This document shows positions 34,672-44,436 of a DNA stretch of 64,000 bases, in pieces. The DNA is from CALMFG01 sp963674805 (GTDB lineage: Bacteria; Bacillota; Clostridia; Christensenellales; CALMFG01). Positions within the stretch are counted from its first letter, which is position 1. Every line of letters starts with the position of its first letter. The notes under the pieces were generated by a model. That model made no database searches. It had not been told where the DNA came from and saw nothing but the letters and a program-made list of their open reading frames with translations. Location: assembly GCA_963674805.2 (NCBI GenBank), contig CAXXNY010000022.1, forward strand, positions 1 through 64,000. The letters run 5' to 3'. Both the position numbers and the translations under genes were made by a program.

Positions 34672-35841
34672 TTATTCATACCGCAATGCTTCGATCGGAT
34701 TGAGTTTTGACGCCCGAATCGCCGGGTATATACCGAACACGACGCCGACACCAAGCGAGAATCCCAATGCCACTATTGCAACCCAGGACAGAATCGATAC
34801 TGTCATACTCAGTAACGACGACAACGGTCCGGTCATCAGATAGGCAAACGCAAGCCCGATCAGCCCTCCGCCGCCGGATACCAGAATCGCCTCAATCAGA
34901 AACTGTGTCAGGATATCTTTGCGCGTTGCGCCGATAGCCTTTTGTATTCCGATTTCACGCGTCCGTTCTGTGACGGAAACCAGCATGATATTCATAATCC
35001 CGATGCCGCCGACCAACAACGATATCGCGGCAATCCCGCCGAGCATCATGGTCAGCGTCCCGGTGACACTGTCCAATGACTCCAAAATATCCGATTGGTT
35101 AAATACATAGTATCCGCTGTCTTCGGTTGTCAGTGGCGACAGATAGTTCTCAATGTTTTCCTGCGCCTCATCAACTGAGTCGGAATCCTCAGCCGCCGCA
35201 TAGAAAGACTGGATTCGGGTGCTCTGCATAAACCGCTGCGCAGTCGTGTAAGGGATCAGCACCATCTCATCGGTATTCCCTGCAAATGAGGAGCCTTCTG
35301 ACTCCAATACGCCGATAACCGTAAATCGTGTGCCGTCTAAAAGCATCTCCTCGCCCACGGCCGCACTGGCCGTGGCATAAAGTTCCTCCGCAACATCATT
35401 GCCGATAACGGCAAGCCTGAGCCGTTTGGAGTCATCCGATTCGGTGAAATTCCGTCCGGCCGCAATCGTATATTCGCGAATATTCAGATAGTCCGCACTA
35501 ACGCCGTAGGTGCTGATGCTGTCCATACTATTATTGCCGTATTTTAACGTATAGGAAGACTGAATATAAGGGCTGACCATACCGACGCCGTCCAGTTCCG
35601 CAATCGCTTCAATATCTTTGGCATCAAGCTTAATGCGCCTGTCCATAATGTTCACGGTTAAAAGGTTACTGCCCATGCCTTCAATGCTTTCGGTAACCGA
35701 AGCCGTCGTCCCCTGCGCCAGTGAAATCAGCGCTGTGACCGAAAATATCCCGATAATAATCCCCAGCATGGTCAGGAACGAACGCATTTTATGCGCCCAG
35801 ATTGCTTTGACAGCAGAAATAAACGCCTCAGCATATACCAT
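34672..35841 (-). CDS. MacB-type ABC transporter permease
   Basis: The 389-residue protein has the FtsX/MacB topology: one N-terminal helix (MRSFLTMLGIIIGIFSVTALISLAQG), a large extracytoplasmic domain (about residues 45-260), and three C-terminal helices from MMLGGIAAISLLVGGIGIMNIMLVSVTERTREIGIQKAIG, the coupling motif of this family. It ends with ASKLNPIEALRYE, a typical MacB tail. The gene is 3 bases behind the ATPase. With the adaptor encoded upstream it should form a mechanotransmission-type exporter for peptides or small molecules. Substrate is not predictable. Confidence 0.95.
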   Translation of the reverse strand: MVYAEAFISAVKAIWAHKMRSFLTMLGIIIGIFSVTALISLAQGTTASVTESIEGMGSNLLTVNIMDRRIKLDAKDIEAIAELDGVGMVSPYIQSSYTLKYGNNSMDSISTYGVSADYLNIREYTIAAGRNFTESDDSKRLRLAVIGNDVAEELYATASAAVGEEMLLDGTRFTVIGVLESEGSSFAGNTDEMVLIPYTTAQRFMQSTRIQSFYAAAEDSDSVDEAQENIENYLSPLTTEDSGYYVFNQSDILESLDSVTGTLTMMLGGIAAISLLVGGIGIMNIMLVSVTERTREIGIQKAIGATRKDILTQFLIEAILVSGGGGLIGLAFAYLMTGPLSSLLSMTVSILSWVAIVALGFSLGVGVVFGIYPAIRASKLNPIEALRYE

Positions 35842-35844
35842 CCG

Positions 35845-36537
35845 CTATTTCGCTCCCTTCTTTTTATCGCTGACGATTTTACCATCCAGAATATTGACCA
35901 CACGGTCGGCTTCTTCCGCTACCTCAGGGTCATGCGTAATCAAAATAACCGTGCTGCCCTGCTTGTGGAGGTGTTTAATCATATCCATGATGTCTTCGCT
36001 GGACTTGCTGTCCAGATTACCGGTGGGTTCATCCGCCAATAAAACCGGCGGGTTGTTGACCAGCGCCCGCGCAATCGCGACACGCTGCTGCTGTCCGCCC
36101 GAAAGCTCGGTGGGTTTATGATAAAGCCTGTCGCCTAGGCCGACCATATTCAGCGCTTCAACCGCACGCTGTCTTCTCTCTTCTGCAGGAACACGCATAT
36201 ACTTCGCCGGCATCTCCACATTTTCCAGTGCAGTGGAACGCCTGAATAAATTGAATTGTTGAAAGATAAACCCAATCTTAGCGTTTCGAATGTGGGCCAG
36301 TTCGTTTTCTGAGTACTTTGCGATATCGGTACCCTCGAGATAGTATTCCCCCGATGTCGGTGTGTCCAGGCATCCGATCATGTTCATCAATGTCGATTTC
36401 CCCGACCCAGAAGGGCCGATTATGGCCACAAACTCATGCGGATGAATTGTGATATTCAATCCGTCCAGCGCATGCACCTTCTCGCTGCCCATCTCATATA
36501 TCTTATACATGTTTTTTATATCAATCAGTGTATTCAT
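35845..36537 (-). CDS. MacB/LolD-type ABC transporter ATP-binding protein
   Basis: The 230-residue ATPase has Walker A (GPSGSGKST), Q-loop (FIFQQFNLF), signature LSGGQQQR, Walker B (PVLLADEPTGNLDS) and H-loop (VILITHDPE). It belongs to the MacB/LolD group that pairs with FtsX-like permeases. I chose ATG 36537 with GAGG seven bases upstream; the frame extends to 36564 without support. It lies between the adaptor and permease genes, so the three make one exporter. Confidence 0.95.
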   Translation of the reverse strand: MNTLIDIKNMYKIYEMGSEKVHALDGLNITIHPHEFVAIIGPSGSGKSTLMNMIGCLDTPTSGEYYLEGTDIAKYSENELAHIRNAKIGFIFQQFNLFRRSTALENVEMPAKYMRVPAEERRQRAVEALNMVGLGDRLYHKPTELSGGQQQRVAIARALVNNPPVLLADEPTGNLDSKSSEDIMDMIKHLHKQGSTVILITHDPEVAEEADRVVNILDGKIVSDKKKGAK

Positions 36538-36579
36538 CCAATGTCCTCGTATATCGTCTGGCACTGCCGAGTTGATGGT

Positions 36580-38568
36580 TTATTGCGGAGGTGTACCGCC
36601 GCCGCTTGGCGGACCGTCTCCTGAGGGTCTGCTTCCGCCTCCGCCGCCGGCCATACCGCCCATACCAAACATGCTTATGGAATTTGTATCAGCATCTGAA
36701 TCGGACGCGATTGGCAGCAATATGCTGTCGCCTTCTTCCAGCCCGTCAATAATCTCAACATAAGATCCGTCATCCAGCCCTGTTTCAACGATTCTGATAT
36801 CACCGTATAACAACTCGACCATATTGGAAAGTGCAATGATTGTCCCATCAGACCTGCCGCCCCGCGGCTGCCCCAATGCAGCGTCTTCCGGCATATTCTC
36901 AGGGTCAAACCCTTCGGGCATGCTTTCCATATCCATACCCTCGGGTGCACTCCCCATTGTCATTTGTGTATCGTCAGATGATAAATCAACCGTTAGATAT
37001 TCCATTAACGTTTCATAATCATTTTTTAATATGGCTTTTCTAATCTTAGCTCTTTCTTCAAGCGTTCGGTCTGCAGCAACCAAAACATATGAAATATCGC
37101 CGTATGAACGCACTGCTGTTTGCGGTACTGTTAAAACACCCGAAGCCGACTCCGTCACAATCTCGCATGTAAGCGTCATCGAAATTCTGAATCCGTCCGC
37201 AGGCTGGACGTCCAGCAGGACATTATAGGTCGTGATCCCGCCCGACGCTGTACCGGCGCTTGCAATGCCGCGTACGGTTGCGGGGAACTCCTGATAATCA
37301 AGCGCATCAATCGTTACGACTGCCTCCTGCCCCACCTGAATGGTTGCGATATCCAGTTCGTCCACCGCTATTGTCGCCTTCCAGCTTTCAAGAGACTGGA
37401 AGGACGCTATTGCGCTTCCCTGCGTAATTGTCGCATCATCCGAAAGCGCCAGTGACGTGACGATCCCGTCATAAGGTGCCGTTAGCGTGAGGCTTTCCGT
37501 CAATGCAAGACATTCATTATATTCATCACGCATATCTTTAAGCTGGTAATATGCATTTTCAAGCGTGTATTTATATTTATCCACATGGAATAAGACTTCG
37601 CCTTTATCCACCCGATAGTTTTCAAAGTCATCCTGATATGAGATTTCGCCATAAGTGCCCTGCAGTTTTTCATATGCCACCAGTTCGACGATTCCTGACG
37701 CCAGCTCATTACCCGATTTTGTTGCGGTAATGCTGTAGATATCGGCTTCAGCGCCGATGGTGCGCATGTCTGTCGGTATAATCACGTATGGCGTTCCGCC
37801 AATATAGCGAAGCTCAACATCTTCGTCATATTTATGCCGCTCGCACTTTACTGCCAGGCCGGGTTCCTTGCTCAATGCCTCATATTCTTCTTCCGTAATC
37901 TCAATCTTCATCTCTTCCACGGTTGAGATTAAAGCAATATAGCCGACATCAGCCATCGCGTCTTCGACCAGTCCGTCTTCAAGCAGCTGAATATCTTTCA
38001 ATCGTCCGTCCACCGGGGCTTTGATGTAATAGGTTTCTTTAACCCTGTCGGACTCGTCAACCGTTGCCTGCATTTCATTCAAGTCATACTCTACCGTTCT
38101 CAATATATCCTGCATACCCTCTGCGTCCAGCGTTGCAATCACATCGCCGGCTTTGACCTTTTGGCCTTCCAAGACAACCACATTTTCAATCGCAAGATCA
38201 GTTTCTGCAAGGAATGTCATGCTGCTCCCTGATTCCAGATTCCCGTCGCCGGAAACCGTGAGTTCAATATCCCCGACAGATACGGTTTGGTATTCCGGCG
38301 TCACGTTGAATGCCGCCATCTTTTCCTGTCTTGCTTTGACAATGCCGTTAATAATCAGCAACAACACAATAACCGCAACAATGATTGCAATTATCCGGTT
38401 ACGTTTCGTATTGATACGTCTAAAAAATGCGCGCGCTTTTGACGGTGGTTTATTCGCGGTCTTTTCGGCGCGTGCTTTTTTATTTTGTTGTGCTAGTTCC
38501 TGTTTTTTTAACTTTTTTTCTTTTCTCTCGGCGGCTTTTGTTTCTTTCGCCTTTTTTTCTGCACTCAA
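36580..38568 (-). CDS. Efflux adaptor (MacA/HlyD-type membrane fusion protein)
   Basis: The chain of about 662 residues starts with a 60-residue, Lys/Ala/Glu-rich cytoplasmic coiled region, then one membrane helix (RIIAIIVAVIVLLLIINGI). Lipoyl-like halves (VVVLEGQKVKAGDVIATLD and LTAPYDGIVTSLALSDDATI) flank a short coiled-coil hairpin. A beta-barrel region and C-terminal domain follow. The extreme C-terminus is Met/Gly/Pro-rich (MFGMGGMAGGGGG). I chose TTG 38568, since AGGAGG lies nine bases upstream; the ATG at 38598 lacks a ribosome site. It is longer than typical MacA (about 370), because of the N-tail and an insertion near residues 505-560 rich in Met, Glu and Asp. Confidence 0.9.
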   Translation of the reverse strand: MSAEKKAKETKAAERKEKKLKKQELAQQNKKARAEKTANKPPSKARAFFRRINTKRNRIIAIIVAVIVLLLIINGIVKARQEKMAAFNVTPEYQTVSVGDIELTVSGDGNLESGSSMTFLAETDLAIENVVVLEGQKVKAGDVIATLDAEGMQDILRTVEYDLNEMQATVDESDRVKETYYIKAPVDGRLKDIQLLEDGLVEDAMADVGYIALISTVEEMKIEITEEEYEALSKEPGLAVKCERHKYDEDVELRYIGGTPYVIIPTDMRTIGAEADIYSITATKSGNELASGIVELVAYEKLQGTYGEISYQDDFENYRVDKGEVLFHVDKYKYTLENAYYQLKDMRDEYNECLALTESLTLTAPYDGIVTSLALSDDATITQGSAIASFQSLESWKATIAVDELDIATIQVGQEAVVTIDALDYQEFPATVRGIASAGTASGGITTYNVLLDVQPADGFRISMTLTCEIVTESASGVLTVPQTAVRSYGDISYVLVAADRTLEERAKIRKAILKNDYETLMEYLTVDLSSDDTQMTMGSAPEGMDMESMPEGFDPENMPEDAALGQPRGGRSDGTIIALSNMVELLYGDIRIVETGLDDGSYVEIIDGLEEGDSILLPIASDSDADTNSISMFGMGGMAGGGGGSRPSGDGPPSGGGTPPQ

Positions 38569-38686
38569 CGTTGCTTGCCTCCTGGACCGTGAATTCATAT
38601 GCTACAATATTCTATTGTTATTACTTCAAATCCTGCTAAACATAATATGAATAAACTGTGAACAGGATGGGCTGTTCCTGCTCACG

Positions 38687-39574
38687 CTATTCCTGCTGCC
38701 CGCGTCCGTGGCCGTGATGTCCGCCTTCCGGCAGCGTTTCGGTTTCAACTATCTCACCGGATATGCTGGCCTGGTTTAAGGCATCAGCCACTGCGTTTTT
38801 GATTCCTATGCTAGTATACGTCGCTCCGGAGACACAATCAACCAGTACAGACTGGCTTTCGATAATCGCGTCGGGAATTTGGTTCATTGCCGGGCCGTAA
38901 AACTGTTCGCCCACCTCGTTGTGTGATATGATATTAATTGAATCAATCAGCCCGTCAGTTATTTCAACCTCAACCGTGAGATCCGATCCGAATCCGTCGG
39001 CTGTACCGGTATAAACGCCATCCGCATATTTTGCATCGCTGGCCGCTGTCTCGTTTGCCCAATCAATCAATGCGGTTTCTTCTTCTACTAAATCGCTTAA
39101 ACTGCTGCTGCTGACATCCGCCGTCTGCACAACCTCTGTAATGCCCTTTGTCTTGATGTTATTGATGAGTACGGTTGTCGCCGGAGCGCCGCCAACATCA
39201 AATAAGTGTATGACCAGCAGTGCAACCGCTGCAACGCTTAGCACACGGTGAATATTCAGCCATACTTTGCGCCGCATACGTGATTTGAACAGGAACATTA
39301 CGCCTAGCAGTATCCCGGCAACAATACAGATTGTTCCATAATTAAACGAAAACAACTTAGCCGAGGAATAGATGCCATGAACCAGCGCGGTAGCGATAAA
39401 AACCACGCCAAGCCAATTGTGCAGCTTTCTCAACGTCCTGTTCATTCTGCCGAAAAAAGACCGGGGCGGAATCCATCCGTTTTTAATGCCCAGTCTCAAC
39501 AACCATATTACCATCAGCACGAATAGCAAAGCAACGCTTATCCATGCAAATATCACATTTAAAATCAAATCCAT
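38687..39574 (-). CDS. Heme-b membrane domain fused to extracytoplasmic FMN-binding domain
   Basis: Residues 1 to about 150 form a four- to five-helix domain with paired histidines (LHNWLGVVFIATALVHGIYS and WLNIHRVLSVAAVALLVIHL), suited to two b hemes as in ferric-reductase-like proteins. From about residue 185 an FMN-binding domain follows (DGVYTGTADGFGSDLTVEVE), with VDCVSGATYTSIGIKNAV, the consensus for covalent flavinylation by ApbE on the Thr/Ser. The tail is His/Gly-rich (GGHHGHGRGQQE). It probably moves electrons from the membrane to an outside flavin. No apbE gene is in the window. The ATG has AAAGGATG upstream. It sits upstream of the MacAB genes, with a gap of about 120 bases. Confidence 0.88.
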   Translation of the reverse strand: MDLILNVIFAWISVALLFVLMVIWLLRLGIKNGWIPPRSFFGRMNRTLRKLHNWLGVVFIATALVHGIYSSAKLFSFNYGTICIVAGILLGVMFLFKSRMRRKVWLNIHRVLSVAAVALLVIHLFDVGGAPATTVLINNIKTKGITEVVQTADVSSSSLSDLVEEETALIDWANETAASDAKYADGVYTGTADGFGSDLTVEVEITDGLIDSINIISHNEVGEQFYGPAMNQIPDAIIESQSVLVDCVSGATYTSIGIKNAVADALNQASISGEIVETETLPEGGHHGHGRGQQE

Positions 39575-39684
39575 CGATGTATCATCCTTTTATTATTGAT
39601 GGAGATATCTTAGATGGATTTGATGAATTCGAACTTACTAATTCGTTAACAGACCATGAACTTTTATTTGTCCCCAGTTTGTAT

Positions 39685-42600
39685 TTACCGCACTTTTCGC
39701 GTCTTTGTATCTGACAAATTATCAGGCTGATAGGGCAAATCAACATAAAAACGTGTATATTCTTCCGGCTTGCATTCCACATCAAACCTGCCGTTGTGGT
39801 CTGTCACAATCCGATGGCTGATCGCAAGGCCAAGCCCTGTGCCTTTATCACGGCCCTTGGTCGTGAAGAATGGATCAAATATCCGCGCCCTGATTTTCTC
39901 CGGAATTCCGGTTCCGTGGTCTTCCACCACAATTCGGATGCCTTTAAATCCCGGTTCTTCAATCTTTTCCGCACTGACTTTCAGTACCTTGTTCTTATCA
40001 TGATCCGGATACCGCGCATTCAGAGCATCTCTGGCGTTTGTCATCAGGTTCATCACGACCTGCTGAATCTGCTGTTCCCGACATTTTATCTTTGGCAAAT
40101 GTTCCGGAACATGAATAGATAACGAGATATAGTCGTGGCGGATCAGCGTCCGAATGAGAGACAGCGTCTGATCAACAATTTCGCTCACCTTTGCCTCAGC
40201 AAACTGTTCGGTTTCCTGCCGCGAAAACCGCAGCAGATTCCGCACGATATATGATACGCGCTTGCTCTCGCGTATAATTTCATCCGCGTAATCCTTCACT
40301 TCCGGGTTGCTCGCCTTGTCATCCAAAATCAGCTGGCTGTAATTCATAATTCCGTTAATCGGATTATTGATCTCATGCGCAACGCCGCCGGCTAAAATCC
40401 CAATAGACTCCAGGCGCTGCTGTTCGGTTAACCGCGCCTCTATCCGCTCATTTTCTTCTTCTATTTTTTTTCGTTCTGTCAGGTCCCGAACCGAAGCAAC
40501 CGTATGTATCGGCCTTCCCTCGTCGTCGAAAAGAATCGTACTGCTCAGCTGTACATAGACCTCTGTTCCGTCTTTTCGGATATAACGCTTCTCATATTCT
40601 TCAGCCCCGCTGAAACCGTTGTGCATTGAATACTCAAACCGCTTTTTGCTTTCTTCTTTGTCATCAGGATGAGTCAGGTCAAGATAAGTCATTTTAAGGA
40701 GTTCTTCTTTGGTATAGCCGACAATATCGCAAAACTTCTGATTGGCCTGAATATAACGGCCATCTGGGTCCAGGCTGCTGATACCCAGCGCTGTTTGATT
40801 GAAAATTGAACGATACCGCTTTTCGCTTTCTACAATCCTTCGCTGCGCAGCTTCTTGCTCTGTGATATCCACAAGGCTGCAGTGCGTCTGCAAGAACCTG
40901 CCGCGGTCATCAACACTCACCGTACCCGTTTGCTCAACAATGGCAGCGTCCCCGTTTTTCTTAATTATTCTGAACCGCCTGTTCATCTGCTTTTTTTCCT
41001 TGCACTCTTCGTAACAAACATCAAACTGGTCAGCGTATTCCGGACTTAAAAAATCAGAAAACAATCTGCCGATGACCTCATCCCGTTCATAGCCGAACAT
41101 TTCCAGCCATTTTTTATTCACGTTAAGCAGTCTGCCCGCTTCATCCAGTGATTGGTTTCCGGTCGGGGCGTTTTCAAAAAGATTCCTGAACTTTTCTTCT
41201 GACTCTTTAATTTTGAATTCCGAAAGTTTAATATCGGTGATATCATGAAAAATAATTTCGATACCCTGCAGCTGTTCATTCTGGCCATAAATACAGCTTT
41301 GGGTCACCTTAAACCATCGCCAGCCTTCTTGTGTCTTCACCCGGTCTTCATATTCCACAGGTTTGGCTGCATTTACAACCTCCTTGATGCGGCGATGGTA
41401 TGAATCAACAACTTCCCGCGTAAACGCCTCATAAATCAGCTTGCCTTCAAGAATTTCCGGTGTACTGCCAATACGCTCGGCCGCAGTCTGGTTGCACCAG
41501 ATAATGCGTCCGTCAGGCTTTACATATACGATTCCCGCACCCGCATGGTTAAACAGCGCGTGGAACTCCGCTTCTGATGCGGCCAGCTTTTCCCGCAGCC
41601 GCTTTTGTTCGGTAATATTGCTTCCAAAAACGATGAATCGGTCTTCGCTGAGTTTTACACCGTTAATGCTGATCGTTATTTCATCTTTTTTCGCCGTACA
41701 AAAAACCTGTTCACATGTCACGCTTCCGGTCTTTTGCAGTGCTCCAAAGCATTCCTGTATATGCTTAGTATGGTTCTTTGATATCAAATCAATCAGACTC
41801 ATCTTCAGGAATGTCTGTTTCGAGTATCCAAGCAGATTTACCGCGCATTCGTTAGTATCCAAAATTCTGCCTTCGTTATCAAATACAAATATACATACCG
41901 GGGCTTTTTCAAAATAGTGCCGCAGCAGGTCCCGATTTTCCTTTAATTCTTCATCCAGCATGTGCAGTTCTGTTACGTCAGCAATAAATCCGATAAACCT
42001 GTCTTCGCTGACTTTTACACCTCTGATGCTGAAATAGCTCATACCTTTTCGGTTGTTTTCTAAATTAACCGCGACCACCGTATCTATCCGGCCTTTCAGC
42101 ACCATATCTCTAAGGCTTTTAATCGCATCAACATTATTGATGGTTTTCATCCATTCGCGCATATTCATCTTTAGCAATTCTTCGCGCGTAAACCCTGTAT
42201 ATTGGCAGCCAACTTGGTTAACGTCAATCAGGTTGCCTTTTGAATCCAAAATGGCAATAGCGATCGGCGCCTTTTGGATATACGCTTCGAGTTCATCCCT
42301 GCTTTCTTTTAACGCATTTTGAACATTGACTGCGTCCGATACATCCTGATAAAGCGCCGCAATCCTGCCGCTGGGCATTTTAAAAACCGTGTTTTCGAAC
42401 CAGCAGTCCAGTTCACGGTCCTTATAATGTGTCGGCGCCATTTTCTGCGGCTTGCCGGTGTCCCAAGCCCTTTTAAAAATAGAAATCAAACCGAACTTTT
42501 CAACGCTGGGCCTTATTTTAATCACGGGTTTGCCGACCATTGATTCACGAGTCTTCTTTTCAATCAAAAGCCCCTGCTTATTGATGTCTTTAAAGATATA

Positions 42601-43083
42601 GTCCTTGCCCGTTTTACCATCGTTAATCACATCATAGATTGCGCATCCTGCGGTTAGATTATTGAAAAAGGACGCGAAGTCCACTTCGGAAAAAGTGCCC
42701 TCATGCCCTTGGTTGTTTTCAACTAAACCATCCCATAGAAGAGCGAAAATATGCCTGCCGTCAGGAGAAACAAGTGAAATGTGCATAGTGCGGCCGCTGC
42801 TTCGTATCTTTTTCTCAAAAACCGCACACCTTCCGTTGCGCATCACATCGCTTAAAACCTCAGGCCAGTCCATGCCGTTTTCAAACAGCCTGGCCAGTAG
42901 AGCGGCAGGTTCGGCTTGTTCCATGTCGGCTTCCGAAAGCCCTGTTAAGCGCAAAAAAACATCGTTATACTGTTTACACCGAAACAGCATTTTTTCGTCA
43001 CGACTGTCCGTTAGCACCTCACAGTATGCATATCCAAAAACAGGTTCATGTCCTTTGTCTATAGATGTTCTTTTCCTTGCCAT
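39685..43083 (-). CDS. Cytosolic multi-PAS sensor histidine kinase
   Basis: The 1132-residue protein has no membrane helix. I count seven PAS-like modules, of which the last five are clear: LEAYIQKAPIAIAILDSKG, LLRHYFEKAPVCIFVFDNEG, FHALFNHAGAGIVYVKPDG, FRNLFENAPTGNQSLDEAG and YRSIFNQTALGISSLDPDG. The HisKA box is LAGGVAHEINNPINGIMNYS with phospho-accepting His. The ATPase domain has MNLMTNARDALNAR (N box), DHGTGIP (G1), FDPFFTTKGRDKGTGLGLAIS (F/G2). GGGGAG precedes the ATG. It lies 30 bases behind the HD-GYP regulator, its likely partner. Ligands of the PAS domains are unknown; intracellular redox or small molecules are possible. Confidence 0.94.
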   Translation of the reverse strand: MARKRTSIDKGHEPVFGYAYCEVLTDSRDEKMLFRCKQYNDVFLRLTGLSEADMEQAEPAALLARLFENGMDWPEVLSDVMRNGRCAVFEKKIRSSGRTMHISLVSPDGRHIFALLWDGLVENNQGHEGTFSEVDFASFFNNLTAGCAIYDVINDGKTGKDYIFKDINKQGLLIEKKTRESMVGKPVIKIRPSVEKFGLISIFKRAWDTGKPQKMAPTHYKDRELDCWFENTVFKMPSGRIAALYQDVSDAVNVQNALKESRDELEAYIQKAPIAIAILDSKGNLIDVNQVGCQYTGFTREELLKMNMREWMKTINNVDAIKSLRDMVLKGRIDTVVAVNLENNRKGMSYFSIRGVKVSEDRFIGFIADVTELHMLDEELKENRDLLRHYFEKAPVCIFVFDNEGRILDTNECAVNLLGYSKQTFLKMSLIDLISKNHTKHIQECFGALQKTGSVTCEQVFCTAKKDEITISINGVKLSEDRFIVFGSNITEQKRLREKLAASEAEFHALFNHAGAGIVYVKPDGRIIWCNQTAAERIGSTPEILEGKLIYEAFTREVVDSYHRRIKEVVNAAKPVEYEDRVKTQEGWRWFKVTQSCIYGQNEQLQGIEIIFHDITDIKLSEFKIKESEEKFRNLFENAPTGNQSLDEAGRLLNVNKKWLEMFGYERDEVIGRLFSDFLSPEYADQFDVCYEECKEKKQMNRRFRIIKKNGDAAIVEQTGTVSVDDRGRFLQTHCSLVDITEQEAAQRRIVESEKRYRSIFNQTALGISSLDPDGRYIQANQKFCDIVGYTKEELLKMTYLDLTHPDDKEESKKRFEYSMHNGFSGAEEYEKRYIRKDGTEVYVQLSSTILFDDEGRPIHTVASVRDLTERKKIEEENERIEARLTEQQRLESIGILAGGVAHEINNPINGIMNYSQLILDDKASNPEVKDYADEIIRESKRVSYIVRNLLRFSRQETEQFAEAKVSEIVDQTLSLIRTLIRHDYISLSIHVPEHLPKIKCREQQIQQVVMNLMTNARDALNARYPDHDKNKVLKVSAEKIEEPGFKGIRIVVEDHGTGIPEKIRARIFDPFFTTKGRDKGTGLGLAISHRIVTDHNGRFDVECKPEEYTRFYVDLPYQPDNLSDTKTRKVR

Positions 43084-43113
43084 TTTGCTCCCCTTTTATC
43101 AGGATTGTCTATA

Positions 43114-44172
43114 TTAAAAGTCCAGATAAAAATCATTGACGATATCCGAAAATTCATAATGGTCGTCTTTAAACAGCGAATTTACCGCCTCCACCACTGT
43201 TCTGTCATAAAGAATTCCCTTATAATTATTCACTTCCTTAATTGCCGTCTCTATCCCAAGCCCCGGACGGTACGGGCGGTGTGACGTCATCGCTTCCACA
43301 ACATCCGCAACCGCAATAATTTTACCCTCTGTCATCATTTCATCGCCGGTCAGTCCGCGCGGATAGCCGCTGCCATCCAGCCGTTCGTGGTGCTGGTAAA
43401 CCACATCTGCCACCGGCCACGGAAAGCTGACCTGTGATAGCACATCATAAGAATGCTGAACATGGGTCTTAATCAGCTCATATTCCAATGATGTCAGCCT
43501 GCCTGGTTTGGATAGCAATTCTGCCGGAATCGACAGCTTACCGATGTCATGCAGGAATCCTGCGAAATAAACACACTGGATTTCCGGTTTTTCAAGCCCC
43601 AGCTTGGTGGCGATTGCTGCGGAAAGGTTACCGACACGGCGCTCATGCCCCGCCGTATAAATATCCCGTTTTTCCAGAAGCTTGGTTGTGGTGACGATTG
43701 TCGCCTTAATTGCTTCCTTAAGCGCTTTTGTACGTTTATCGACCAGTGCCTCCAGATCCTGCTGGTACAGCCGGTTTTCGGCTTCAAGCCGTTTTTTGCT
43801 GTCGATCAGCTCTTTTTTATCCAGGGCATTCCGCACCCTGCTGAGCAGCATTTCCTTGTTGATCGGCTTCATCAAATAGTCGTAAGCATCATGCTGCAGT
43901 GCGATCGTCGCCGTTTCAAGCGTGGGTTCGCCGGTCATAATAATAATCGGAATATCAGGGTTCTTCTCTTTTACTGCTTTTAAGAGTTCGATACCCGATA
44001 CTTCCGGCATGATGATATCCGTTATAATCACATCAAAATCAACGCTTTTAACCTTCTCAATCGCGTCCGGAACAGTCGCAGCCGGGTAAACCGTATTCCC
44101 TGCACTACCTAAGAAAACCTCAAATGTCTTTCTAATGCTTTTTTCGTCATCAACAACTAAAATATTTGGCAT
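43114..44172 (-). CDS. Response regulator with HD-GYP phosphodiesterase domain
   Basis: Residues 1-115 form a receiver domain (NILVVDDEKSIRKTFEVF, phospho-acceptor Asp in VDFDVIITDIIMPEVSG, Lys in YLMKPINKEML). A coiled linker precedes an HD-GYP domain: GHERRVGNLSAAIATKLG, FAGFLHDIGKLSIP, HHERLDGSGYPRGLTGDEM. HD-GYP enzymes hydrolyse cyclic di-GMP or cyclic GMP-AMP. Start ATG 44172 has GGAGGGGAA upstream; the frame extends to 44202. It is co-transcribed with the PAS kinase. I see no GGDEF domain in the window, so the matching cyclase is elsewhere. Output is therefore signal degradation, not transcription. Confidence 0.95.
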   Translation of the reverse strand: MPNILVVDDEKSIRKTFEVFLGSAGNTVYPAATVPDAIEKVKSVDFDVIITDIIMPEVSGIELLKAVKEKNPDIPIIIMTGEPTLETATIALQHDAYDYLMKPINKEMLLSRVRNALDKKELIDSKKRLEAENRLYQQDLEALVDKRTKALKEAIKATIVTTTKLLEKRDIYTAGHERRVGNLSAAIATKLGLEKPEIQCVYFAGFLHDIGKLSIPAELLSKPGRLTSLEYELIKTHVQHSYDVLSQVSFPWPVADVVYQHHERLDGSGYPRGLTGDEMMTEGKIIAVADVVEAMTSHRPYRPGLGIETAIKEVNNYKGILYDRTVVEAVNSLFKDDHYEFSDIVNDFYLDF

Positions 44173-44360
44173 TTCCCCTCCATGCGAAATTACGGTATCC
44201 ACATAATACCTTAATATAAACCATTATTTGGTTTTATAATCCATTATGTTTAAATAATTCAGTTGAATATTTTATATAATTTTGTTTTATCAATACTATT
44301 ATAGCATTTTTCTTAATTATGTAACGTATTTTAGAAAATTATCTCTTTTCATCTCAACAG

Positions 44361-44389
44361 TTGACATCCTCATAAACATCTGGTATATT
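44361..44389 (+). promoter_or_regulatory. Promoter of the feo operon
   Basis: TTGACA (44361-44366) and TATATT (44384-44389) are separated by 17 bases. The palindrome at 44392-44415 follows at once. Confidence 0.82.
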
Positions 44390-44391
44390 CT

Positions 44392-44415
44392 AATTGTTAG
44401 CAAGTGCTAACAATT
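44392..44415. promoter_or_regulatory. Perfect palindromic operator overlapping the feo transcription start
   Basis: AATTGTTAGCA and TGCTAACAATT are exact reverse complements with AG between them. The core TTAGCA-N2-TGCTAA recurs at 44669-44682, and a half site TGCTAA lies at 44432-44437. Position over the start point fits repression by an iron sensor of the DtxR/IdeR group, whose boxes have related TTAG...CTAA symmetry. Confidence 0.75.
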
Positions 44416-44436
44416 CATATTACAGAGGTAATGCTA

